64,000 nt of DNA from CAVYXZ01 sp965223835 (GTDB taxonomy: Bacteria; Chloroflexota; Anaerolineae; Aggregatilineales; Phototrophicaceae): contig CBDCXQ010000001.1 of NCBI GenBank assembly GCA_965223835.1, positions 3,906,001 to 3,970,000 on the forward strand. The letters are read 5' to 3'. The position numbers and the translations under genes were made by a program. Positions 53,915 to 61,583 of the stretch are shown in pieces; the first letter of the stretch is position 1; the number at the start of each line of letters is the position of its first letter. The notes beneath the pieces were generated by a model. That model saw nothing but the letters and a program-made list of their open reading frames with translations, made no database searches and had not been told where the DNA came from.

Positions 53915-53943
53915 TTGTGACCTCTTACGAAAATTGGTATCAT
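53915..53943 (+). promoter_or_regulatory. Candidate sigma-70-type promoter of amidase copy 2
   Basis: TTGTGA (53915-53920) and TATCAT (53938-53943) are 17 nt apart in a short AT-rich gap, 42 nt before the ATG at 53986. The -35 matches four and the -10 five consensus bases. Confidence 0.45.
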
Positions 53944-53985
53944 TTCGCCTGGGTTTTTGTGAATGATTAAATCCAGGTACGAATT

Positions 53986-54924
53986 ATGACATCCTATCAT
54001 ATTGAACCTGAACGGCGTACCCTGCATGGTATGTGGTCACGAGATCTTGACCCGGTTTTAACCATTGCTTCTGGTGATACCGTACAGTTCCGCACTTTAG
54101 ACGCTGCCTGGGGAATCGCACCGCCAACGAAACCCGGCCCGCCAGATGTTCAATTTCCGGGTCGAGATATTGCCGGGACGGATGTAGGTCATGCACTTTG
54201 TGGTCCAATAGCAATTCGCGGCGCTGAACCGGGTATGGTACTCGCGGTGACAATCGAGGAACTGCGGCCTGCTAACTGGGGTTGGAATGGTGGTGGTGGT
54301 GGCTTTCTGGCTGAACCAGATAGCCCGGTGGGGGCATGTGAACGCTTTTTGCATCAATGGACCCTTGACCCTGATGCAGGAATCGGCACGAATCAAGATG
54401 GTTATACAGTCAACCTCGCGCCGTTCATGGGTGTAATGGGCATGCCAACCGATGATACAGGCTGGTTCTCGACCGGTCCACCCGGAGTCAATGGCGGTAA
54501 CATCGACTGCAAAGAACTGGTCGTTGGTAGCACCCTCTATCTGCCAATTGCAGTATCGGGTGGTTTGTTTTCAACTGGTGATGGTCATGCTGCACAGGGC
54601 GATGGCGAGGTCTCTGGCACCGCCATCGAATGTGGGATGGAAGGCTGTGTATTACGTTTTGACCTGTGCAACGATATGTCGATTAGCACACCCTGGGCAC
54701 GAACCCCAAACGCGTGGTTGACTTTCGGCTTTGACGAGGATCTAGATCAAGCCAGTTTAATCGCACTCAATGCCATGCTGGATTTAATGCAACAGCAGCT
54801 TCAGCTCAGACGGGGCGAAGCGCTAACACTGGCGAGTGTTGCCGTTGACCTGCGCATTACGCAGATTGTAAATGGCGTTAAGGGCGTTCATGCCATGTTA
54901 CGCGATCACAGCATTCTGAAGTGA
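53986..54924 (+). CDS. Acetamidase/formamidase-family amidase, copy 2
   Basis: 312 residues, the same length as copy 1 and closely similar to it. The segment GGNIDCKELVVGSTLYLPIA and the following GLFSTGDGHAAQGDGEVSG are essentially the same in both. The N-terminal third and the stretch around residues 100-130 differ most. It has its own promoter-like sequence, so the copies may respond to different signals. Its last 19 bp overlap the 3' end of a gene on the opposite strand. Confidence 0.88.
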   Translation: MTSYHIEPERRTLHGMWSRDLDPVLTIASGDTVQFRTLDAAWGIAPPTKPGPPDVQFPGRDIAGTDVGHALCGPIAIRGAEPGMVLAVTIEELRPANWGWNGGGGGFLAEPDSPVGACERFLHQWTLDPDAGIGTNQDGYTVNLAPFMGVMGMPTDDTGWFSTGPPGVNGGNIDCKELVVGSTLYLPIAVSGGLFSTGDGHAAQGDGEVSGTAIECGMEGCVLRFDLCNDMSISTPWARTPNAWLTFGFDEDLDQASLIALNAMLDLMQQQLQLRRGEALTLASVAVDLRITQIVNGVKGVHAMLRDHSILK

Positions 54925-56177
54925 TTAGGGTTGCGATAGAGTACACCAATCGGCGTGCCTTTTTCAGGTAAGTCGCCATTTTTCAAGTCGTTGCGCTGGG
55001 CGCTTTCGGTCTTAAAAATGACCTGACCCATATCGGGGGCAACGAAACTATACTCAACCTTGAGTTGAAAATCGCCGTCACTGTCGCGGCGACCGCTGGC
55101 TGCCAGCAATTCACCCCTCACCCACTGGCCTTCACGTGACAGGCGTTTATCCCGGCTGTTGCTGATAAACATGCCGAGGAAAACACCCCAGCTAATAAGG
55201 TTCCAAAATACGGTAAACACCGTCAGCCCAATCGCGGTGCTGATTCCCTGCGTACCATCAATGCGGGAGACGGTCGGGTTGGATAAGGCATAAATCACCT
55301 GGACGGGTGCGCCGGGTTCGACACGATTGTAAAGCGCCTGGTTGACGCTGTGTTCGTTCTGGTAGGTTCGATCACCGGTGTAAAACTGATAGGCTACATA
55401 GTAAGTCGTGCCGTCGTCATCGTTATCGTACCGGCGGCTCACATAATTTCCGCTCACCGTGATCCCCTCACGTTGCAGCAGTTGATATTCCTGCCAATCC
55501 TTGACCGCAAAATAACCAACAACCAAGCCAGCCAGAATGAACGGGACCATAAATAACATGATACAACCACTGCCTGACCCAGAAAAGGTAAATGTCGCCT
55601 GCTTTTTACCGGTCAGTACTTTACGGTTCGTTGTGTGTAGCAGGAAAATATTGTCGTCTATCGGAAGTGCTGGTCTGCGATGGTCGGGTGGCATAATAGT
55701 GTCCGTGTCACCTCGATGTGCGCCACAGCTATCGCAGTAGTGTCCCCCTATATTATTGGTATCACAGAACCGGCAGGTCCAGGCGCTGTCATCCGCCACT
55801 GTATGGTATTGTAGCTCGTCAAGATCATCATATGCCGACCCGGGTTCCTGAGCAACATTTTGAATATCTGGCGGCATAGGCGGCGGCACGCCATCAGGCC
55901 GTGTAGTCGGCTCCAAATCTGATATGTCAGCCGCGTCTTCAAATGTACCTTCTTCGAGCATGGTTTCGATGCGACGTTTCGACAGGATATTGCTGGCAAG
56001 ATCGCGGACCTCGGCATCTTTGTCATCCTTGACCACCCGTTCCAGTAATGCTAACACCTGGGGATGTTCTGACTTGCGAATATCCAACAGCGCCGCTTTA
56101 CGGGCACTGGCCGATGGATTTTTGAGGATGGTCCTAGCCAGGCGTTTTAGCTCTGCGTTATCCAGGGCACTTCCCAT
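54906..56177 (-). CDS. HEAT-like, zinc-ribbon, DUF3592 membrane protein
   Basis: 423 residues with an unusual domain order. Residues 1-65 are helical and HEAT-like (NPSASARKAALLDIRKSEHP). A disordered acidic linker leads to a zinc ribbon, TCRFCDTNNIGGHYCDSCG, of the RanBP2/TFIIB-like type, near 132-152. A membrane helix (about 205-225) precedes a DUF3592-type domain with repeated YxxRRYDNDDDGTTYYVAYQF-like strands, and a second membrane helix near 315. The zinc ribbon would be cytoplasmic. Function unknown; it may sense or assemble protein partners at the membrane. Its 3' end overlaps amidase copy 2 by 19 bp, in the convergent direction. Confidence 0.7.
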   Translation of the reverse strand: MGSALDNAELKRLARTILKNPSASARKAALLDIRKSEHPQVLALLERVVKDDKDAEVRDLASNILSKRRIETMLEEGTFEDAADISDLEPTTRPDGVPPPMPPDIQNVAQEPGSAYDDLDELQYHTVADDSAWTCRFCDTNNIGGHYCDSCGAHRGDTDTIMPPDHRRPALPIDDNIFLLHTTNRKVLTGKKQATFTFSGSGSGCIMLFMVPFILAGLVVGYFAVKDWQEYQLLQREGITVSGNYVSRRYDNDDDGTTYYVAYQFYTGDRTYQNEHSVNQALYNRVEPGAPVQVIYALSNPTVSRIDGTQGISTAIGLTVFTVFWNLISWGVFLGMFISNSRDKRLSREGQWVRGELLAASGRRDSDGDFQLKVEYSFVAPDMGQVIFKTESAQRNDLKNGDLPEKGTPIGVLYRNPNHFRML

Positions 56178-56352
56178 GCTACTTCCCCTTCTTAACCAAA
56201 GACAATACTATTGTAGGCCAGAAGAGGTTTATGCATGCATTAAACTCGGGGGGTTAACCTATACATACTGATTATATGAGTGTAGCAGGTATGAGGATTC
56301 TGCATCGTATGAAGGAGAGGCGCAATCTCATAGACCACGCCCCTGTGGAAGC

Positions 56353-56904
56353 TTAGATATAGGAACGGCCCATTGGGTCCGGGGATTGTCGATTATTGAG
56401 ACCACGCACAATCAGGAACGCGCCGGTTGCGGTTGCGATAAAGCCGACCATCCACGCGATAGCCAGAATGCCCAGCCCCGGTGACAGAAAAATGATCGCA
56501 CCAAACAGCACCGACAAGACGCCGCTGAAACTCTGCAACCTGGTATTGGTAACATGCCGCAGGCGCAGCGCCATCTGATTCTGACCAATGCCATGCAGCA
56601 CCGCCCAGACTGCGATGAGCAATGTCACGCCGAAAAGCGCCGCAAATGGATAAAACAAGGCAATTAAACCGGCCAACACGCTTAGTGTGCCCTGTCCAAC
56701 ACCGACCCACCAGCGTCTGTTCCAGGATCGTTGATTCCAGGAGCGGAAGATTAGCGGTACACCATCAACCAGCGCATAAACGCCAAACAACGTCACCGGA
56801 ATCAACAGCGCCAATTCAGGCAACAGAAACGCTACTAGCCCGATCAACAGCAAAATCCCCCCGGCGATCAGTAGCCAGCGCCGGGAAAGGTTCAAACGAA
56901 ACAT
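56353..56904 (-). CDS. HdeD/DUF308-family membrane protein
   Basis: 183 residues with six membrane helices arranged as three pairs. LIGLVAFLLPELALLIPVTLFGVYALVDG and later repeats show the DUF308 pattern of HdeD, an acid-resistance membrane protein of enteric bacteria. Here the exact role is unknown. AGGAGG lies 8 nt before the ATG. It follows the Hsp20 gene in the same direction, after a hairpin, so both may belong to a stress response. Confidence 0.82.
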   Translation of the reverse strand: MFRLNLSRRWLLIAGGILLLIGLVAFLLPELALLIPVTLFGVYALVDGVPLIFRSWNQRSWNRRWWVGVGQGTLSVLAGLIALFYPFAALFGVTLLIAVWAVLHGIGQNQMALRLRHVTNTRLQSFSGVLSVLFGAIIFLSPGLGILAIAWMVGFIATATGAFLIVRGLNNRQSPDPMGRSYI

Positions 56905-56923
56905 TGAGTTAACCTCCTACAGA

Positions 56924-56954
56924 TCAAACAGGCGAGAGCCAAGCCCCCGCCTGT
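56924..56954 (-). terminator. Probable terminator between hsp20 and hdeD-like genes
   Basis: On the minus strand ACAGGCG (56954-56948) pairs with CGCCTGT (56934-56928) around a 13-nt loop and is followed by TTGAT. The T-run is weak, so read-through into the HdeD-like gene is likely. Confidence 0.4.
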
Positions 56955-57020
56955 GAAAATCGTCAAACATTCGATGATGGGAGCACACAGTGGTGCACCC
57001 CGGTTGAATAATAGATTGAA

Positions 57021-57452
57021 CTACGAATCGCTCTTGAGCAGCTTTTGCGCCTTAACCGCAATCCGCTTCAGTGGACCAGGTGTCTCACGGGGTAGCTTAA
57101 CGGTCAGGATGCCGTTCTCAAGTGTCGCCTCAGTCTTGTCGACATTGACAGCTTCCGGCAGGCGCACCGTTCGACTGGACTGTCCGTAATGCATTTCATG
57201 AACATACCAGTTCCGATCTGCGTCTTCTTCTTTGTTCTCAGTACGTCGTTCGACCGAGATCGTCAACAAGTCATCCTGTACCTGTACATCAATTTCGTCC
57301 TCCTTCGCGCCCGGTACCGCAGCTTCGACAATGACATTTTTTTCGTTGCTGGTCATATCAATATCCAGCCAGCGATTACCCAAGTCGTCAACATCGCGGA
57401 CGAAATCGCGCAGCATCCGGCTCATTATGGGGCGGTGATAGCGGGTTAACAT
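57021..57452 (-). CDS. Small heat-shock protein Hsp20
   Basis: 143 residues from the ATG at 57452, which has GGAGG 10 nt upstream; a longer in-frame start at 57482 lacks one. The alpha-crystallin domain spans about residues 35-130, with VEAAVPGAKEDEIDVQVQDD and the closing TLENGILTVKLPR, the conserved GxLT-like turn. It is an ATP-independent holdase that forms oligomers in the cytoplasm. It lies upstream of the HdeD-like gene on the same strand and diverges from the DUF368 gene. Confidence 0.93.
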   Translation of the reverse strand: MLTRYHRPIMSRMLRDFVRDVDDLGNRWLDIDMTSNEKNVIVEAAVPGAKEDEIDVQVQDDLLTISVERRTENKEEDADRNWYVHEMHYGQSSRTVRLPEAVNVDKTEATLENGILTVKLPRETPGPLKRIAVKAQKLLKSDS

Positions 57453-57673
57453 GATAACGAACCTCCATATTCCCACCTTCACATTACAACTATCATTTAA
57501 GCACGATCACATAAAAAATCCATCTACTGACTATAAGATCGACATCAGAACGCGGTCCGACAAATCGCTATTGACCGGAAATGTATTGTCCGGCAACATG
57601 ATAGTTGGGTGTAAGGCCACCCCCTTGATAATCACACCTGGAATTTCCAACCAACTGAGAAAGACGAGCACCT

Positions 57674-58663
57674 ATGCTGGACCATAAAGATCATTCGCAT
57701 CCTAAAACACCCCGGCAATATCTCCGCCTGTTCCTCACCGGATTTGCGATGGGCGCAGCCGACATTGTGCCCGGTGTTTCCGGCGGGACGATGGCGTTTA
57801 TCCTGGGCGTTTATGAGGACCTGATAGATGGCATCAAATCCTTCAACCCTCAGGCGATGCGGCTGGCAGTTTCAGGCAAATTTAATGAACTGATTAACGA
57901 ACATATTCCATTGCGGTTCCTGGTCGCGCTGGGCGCTGGCTTGGGCGTTGCCATCATCGCACTGTCGGGCCTGCTCAGCCGCACATTGGATGACCCGACT
58001 CGGCGCATTTACCTGTTCGCGTTCTTTTTTGGGCTGGTCATCGCCTCAATTGTCGCCATTGGATTTAAGGTAAAGTGGTCGCTGGTGACGATTGTAACGC
58101 TCATCGTAGGCGCAGTTTTCGCTTTCGTGATTGTGAATCTGGTACCGGCGGCGGCTGACCCAACGCCGATCAATCTGTTGATAGCGGGGATGATCGCCAT
58201 CTGTGCGATGATCTTACCCGGCATTTCCGGTTCGTTTATTCTGCTCATCATGGGCCAGTATGATAATGTCCTGTCCGCTGTCGGGGACCGGGATATTATT
58301 ACTGTAGCGATTGTAGGTGTGGGCGCGGTCATCGGCATCATCATCTTCTCACGCATTCTCAGCTGGCTGCTGAAGCGTTATTATCAGCCGACGGTCGCGG
58401 CACTGGTAGGCTTCATGATTGGCTCATTGTGGAAGATCTGGCCCTGGAAAGACTGTGTAGCCAGTGACCTGGATCGACACGGCGATTTCCGCTGTTTGCA
58501 GGAGGTTAATCTGTTGCCGGGTGCCGACTCGAACGTTGTACTGGCCTTAGGGCTTGTGATCTTTGGCTTCCTGCTGGTGAGTTTTCTGGATCATCTGCAA
58601 TCCGGGCAGAATCCACTTTTTTGTTTATTCTGGCGGCGGGCGTCAGTCGCGGTTGAGTCCTGA
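57674..58663 (+). CDS. DUF368 polyprenyl-phosphate transporter (PopT-like)
   Basis: 329 residues, polytopic with about eight to nine membrane helices. Two inverted-repeat-like motifs, GAADIVPGVSGGTMAFILG and AMILPGISGSFILLIMG, are the hallmark of DUF368. Members of this family, with DedA/UptA proteins, recycle undecaprenyl phosphate across the membrane. That fits the two polyprenyl-dependent glycosyltransferase genes in the window. The segment after the last motif (WKDCVASDLDRHGDF) is a charged loop with a Cys. It diverges from hsp20. The family call is firm; substrate is by family. Confidence 0.85.
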   Translation: MLDHKDHSHPKTPRQYLRLFLTGFAMGAADIVPGVSGGTMAFILGVYEDLIDGIKSFNPQAMRLAVSGKFNELINEHIPLRFLVALGAGLGVAIIALSGLLSRTLDDPTRRIYLFAFFFGLVIASIVAIGFKVKWSLVTIVTLIVGAVFAFVIVNLVPAAADPTPINLLIAGMIAICAMILPGISGSFILLIMGQYDNVLSAVGDRDIITVAIVGVGAVIGIIIFSRILSWLLKRYYQPTVAALVGFMIGSLWKIWPWKDCVASDLDRHGDFRCLQEVNLLPGADSNVVLALGLVIFGFLLVSFLDHLQSGQNPLFCLFWRRASVAVES

Positions 58664-58741
58664 CCTAAAAAGCTGACACAAGGGGATTACAGGAATTTCG
58701 GATTGAATATGGACATTGAGTAATGAAGTTTATATTGCTCA

Positions 58742-58811
58742 ACCTCACCCACCAACTCCCTCTCTATGCATGGAGAGGGGGAGTCAGTCAGCAGGCTGGC
58801 GGGGGTGAGGT
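58742..58811. repeat. Palindromic repeat, CCTCACCC family
   Basis: ACCTCACCC (58742-58750) pairs with GGGTGAGGT (58803-58811), and an inner stem forms between CTCCCTCTC and GAGAGGGGGAG. It lies in the 229-bp gap after the DUF368 gene. Related hairpins occur at 35882-35934 and, degenerate, at 61485-61523. Confidence 0.65.
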
Positions 58812-58892
58812 AAAACCAAATCACCGCGTTCTCCATCATGTCAATCTCTATAAAACCCTAAACTTTGTATCCCACCCAATACAGAATACAGA

Positions 58893-60740
58893 ATGAACGC
58901 TGCATCGAAGTATGGCATCTGGCTGCTGGTGCTGATTGCGGCGCTCCTGCGATTTACCCACCTCACCGCAATTGAACACAATGTCGATCACGCCTATCCT
59001 ATCTGGCAGGCACTGCGGACAATCGAGCATGGCGGGTTTCCAGTAGCCGGTCAGGGCACTTCGGTATTATTCGCTAATCCGGCGCTGACTGGCTACCTTT
59101 ACCTGCCTTTCATCGTTATTACGCGGTCGCCGCTGGGTGCCTATGTGTTCATTATTGCGCTGAACAGCATGGCCGTGTTACTCGCCTACCGCGCCACTCG
59201 CAAACTCCTCGGCCCTGGTGCCGGATTTATCGCTGCCGCACTGATGGCGGTCAATCCCTGGGTGATTGAATACAGTCGGGCCAGTTGGGTCCAGAGTTTA
59301 CTGCCATTTTTTACCTGTATGATTGCTTCGTTGCTATGGCCGATACTGATACAGCGCGGCAAACATCCTCAATACCAGCTGATTCTGGCGCTTGTTATGC
59401 TCACGCTCCTGACGCAAACTTACCTGCTGGCTTATTTAATCGTGGTGCCGGTGGGCCTGCTCATCGTGATCTACTGGCGACGGATTCCCAAACGCGCACT
59501 CAGTATCGGAACCGCGATTTTCCTCATTGCGACCCTGGTCTACGGGCTGGGCTTGTTGAATCAACTGGCCGGGGTGCAGCAAAACCTGGCCGAGTTTGGC
59601 TCATCTCCCGCACAGTTCAGTGCCGAAGCCTGGAATCATGCCGTCCGCCTCATCAGCGGTGCCGACTATCCGCTGGCGCGAGGTCAAAATGCCCCCATAT
59701 CGGACGCACCTTTGCGTCAACAATTGACTCAGATTGCCCACGTCGTTATTCAAGCGCTGCTCATCATCGGCATCGGGCGGGCAATCATTGCCCTGCGTAA
59801 GCCAACCCGCCGAACGCAGGCAGTGATTCTGCTGGTGTGGTTTGGGCTGCCGATTTTGCTGATGACATATGTTGGGCAGCCAGTACACCCTTTTTATCAG
59901 CTGTTAGGATTACCAGCCGGCTATGCTTTGGTGGCCTGGGCGCTTCACGGTCTAAAAATACGCGGGCTTTTATTGGTCGTCTTCCTACCCTTCGGCCTCT
60001 TAATGGCGATCAACAGTGCCCGGTTTGCCCAGGAAACCGCTGCCGCGCCCGGCGCACATGATCTGGGAGCGCTGCCGCTAAATTATGGTATACAACTTGG
60101 CAGGTTGTTGACCACGCATCTGCCGGAGGCTGGCATCGTATATGCTGAGGTGGATGAATGGACGCTCAATAGCTTCGCTGGAACGACCTTCCCCTTACAC
60201 CGCAACACTCGTGCCCCCCGCTTTACCATCATCCCACGGGACGGCGGAGCCTATGTCGTCGGCCATATCATCGCGCCAGATCAATGGAATCCACCCGCAC
60301 TGACGAAAATTCATGAACAAATCATCCTGCCGGGTAACGGATTACTGACGGTTGATGTTTATCCAGCAGATGCAATTGAGCAATTGGTCCCGGCACATAT
60401 TGTCGAACAGGTCAGCGAAGAAGGTTTGACGTTGCTCGGCTACGACTGGACTGATACGATGCTCGTCGCCTACTGGCGCGTGGATACGTTGGCCGAAGCA
60501 GTTGGTGACTGGCAATTTGCACCCTTTGTCCAGGTTTTTGATGCTCAGGGGGAGCAAATCGGTGTCGTCAACGGCGAAGTCGTCCCTGGCAACCTGTGGC
60601 AAGTGGGCGATGTTCATCGCCATGAACTGCAATTGCCTCCCGATACGGCTGAAATCCGCCTCGGTCAGTTCGACGGTCCCCGCCAGCGCAATCTCATTTT
60701 TTTGCCGAATTTCGAACCTTTACTGACGCTCACCCGCTGA
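58893..60740 (+). CDS. GT39-like membrane glycosyltransferase
   Basis: 615 residues. The N-terminal two-thirds is polytopic, with about twelve helices. An extracytoplasmic loop after helix 1 carries HNVDHAYPIWQAL, the acidic site expected of PMT_2/GT39 enzymes, and NPWVIEYSRASWVQSLLP is a typical later motif. The C-terminal 200 residues are soluble and beta-rich, ending in a sandwich-like domain (PFVQVFDAQGEQIG). The layout is like that of the GT39 protein at 5.8 kb, so the two may act on related lipid-linked sugars. Confidence 0.72.
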   Translation: MNAASKYGIWLLVLIAALLRFTHLTAIEHNVDHAYPIWQALRTIEHGGFPVAGQGTSVLFANPALTGYLYLPFIVITRSPLGAYVFIIALNSMAVLLAYRATRKLLGPGAGFIAAALMAVNPWVIEYSRASWVQSLLPFFTCMIASLLWPILIQRGKHPQYQLILALVMLTLLTQTYLLAYLIVVPVGLLIVIYWRRIPKRALSIGTAIFLIATLVYGLGLLNQLAGVQQNLAEFGSSPAQFSAEAWNHAVRLISGADYPLARGQNAPISDAPLRQQLTQIAHVVIQALLIIGIGRAIIALRKPTRRTQAVILLVWFGLPILLMTYVGQPVHPFYQLLGLPAGYALVAWALHGLKIRGLLLVVFLPFGLLMAINSARFAQETAAAPGAHDLGALPLNYGIQLGRLLTTHLPEAGIVYAEVDEWTLNSFAGTTFPLHRNTRAPRFTIIPRDGGAYVVGHIIAPDQWNPPALTKIHEQIILPGNGLLTVDVYPADAIEQLVPAHIVEQVSEEGLTLLGYDWTDTMLVAYWRVDTLAEAVGDWQFAPFVQVFDAQGEQIGVVNGEVVPGNLWQVGDVHRHELQLPPDTAEIRLGQFDGPRQRNLIFLPNFEPLLTLTR

Positions 60741-60764
60741 CGAGCCGCCGATTGCACAATTTAC

Positions 60765-60795
60765 TTACAGCACGTGTAAGGATTTACGTTATACT
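60765..60795 (+). promoter_or_regulatory. Candidate promoter of the 213-residue protein gene
   Basis: TTACAG (60765-60770) and TATACT (60790-60795) are 19 nt apart, 35 nt before the ATG at 60830. The -10 matches five of six bases; the -35 and the spacing are poor. Confidence 0.3.
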
Positions 60796-60829
60796 GGTCA
60801 TTATTGATCTTGCATCTGGTTGATATGCC

Positions 60830-61471
60830 ATGTTGACTCATTTTGAACAATCCCGCATTAATCAATTAACATCGACCTATGGGCCAGATGAAACCCCGCG
60901 GCTGCCGCTGGATTTTGGGGATTATCTGTCATTGTTGTGGCGCATTGATAAACATGCCGACCAGCCCAACCGCGTGAAATATTACCGGCGCTGTGCCCAG
61001 ACACTCGGCGATGCGCTGGGGTTGCATAACCGCAGTCTGTTCCGACTGGTGGAAAACACGCCGCCCGGTGAACTCTATAATCAATTGCCAAATGCGCCCT
61101 ACCGGGGGACCAGCCGCCTGATTGATGCCCATGACCGCAAAGCGGCGATCCGGCAATTAGTCGAGCTACGCCATGATGTGTTGCGCATCGGCACCTATCA
61201 AGATCAATGGCCCGTCAGTTGGCCGGGCAGCGGCATCATCGACAACGAACTACGCGAGCGCGTATTCGCGGTGCTGTTTACCGCCCTCCAGGGCCAATTC
61301 GACAACTTTGGACGGCTGCTGCTGGTGGTGGATATTGTCCTGTCAGACTTGCTGCTGGGCTTTCAAGACGTGAAAGAAGCCACGCTGCATGAACTCATCA
61401 GTATCCACCGTTACCCCGACCCCAACGATAACCGCGTCCGCTGGCTGTACTACAATACCGGCGACGAGTAA
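60830..61471 (+). CDS. Hypothetical helical protein upstream of the TIR-STAND gene
   Basis: 213 residues, soluble and mostly helical, with no signal peptide. I do not recognise a domain. The N-terminal part has many Tyr, Arg and Trp residues (LSLLWRIDKHADQPNRVKYYRRCA); the C-terminal part contains a long hydrophobic helix (LLLVVDIVLSDLLLGFQD) and ends near RWLYYNTGDE. It is encoded 112 bp upstream of a TIR-NB-ARC-TPR gene on the same strand. That makes an immune-accessory role possible but untested. Confidence 0.55.
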   Translation: MLTHFEQSRINQLTSTYGPDETPRLPLDFGDYLSLLWRIDKHADQPNRVKYYRRCAQTLGDALGLHNRSLFRLVENTPPGELYNQLPNAPYRGTSRLIDAHDRKAAIRQLVELRHDVLRIGTYQDQWPVSWPGSGIIDNELRERVFAVLFTALQGQFDNFGRLLLVVDIVLSDLLLGFQDVKEATLHELISIHRYPDPNDNRVRWLYYNTGDE

Positions 61472-61484
61472 ACATCACCCCTGA

Positions 61485-61523
61485 CCCTCACGCCAAATTT
61501 GCGAGGGAGAGTCCGTCAAAAGC
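61485..61523. repeat. Degenerate copy of the CCTCACCC-type repeat
   Basis: TCACCCCTGACCCTCAC at its left and GAGGGAGAGTCCGTC at its right resemble parts of the palindrome at 58742-58811 (GAGGGGGAGTCAGTC), but the outer right arm is missing. Confidence 0.35.
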
Positions 61524-61583
61524 TAGCAAATGAGTTGACCCTGCCCCGCGTTCTGATGCATAATCAGCGGGGGAGATGAGCTG

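Noticed and set aside
56978..57001. Hairpin GGGAGCAC/GTGC-ACCC as the hsp20 terminator
   Set aside because: The pairing is short and interrupted and no T-run follows on either strand; the hairpin at 56928-56954 is the better candidate.
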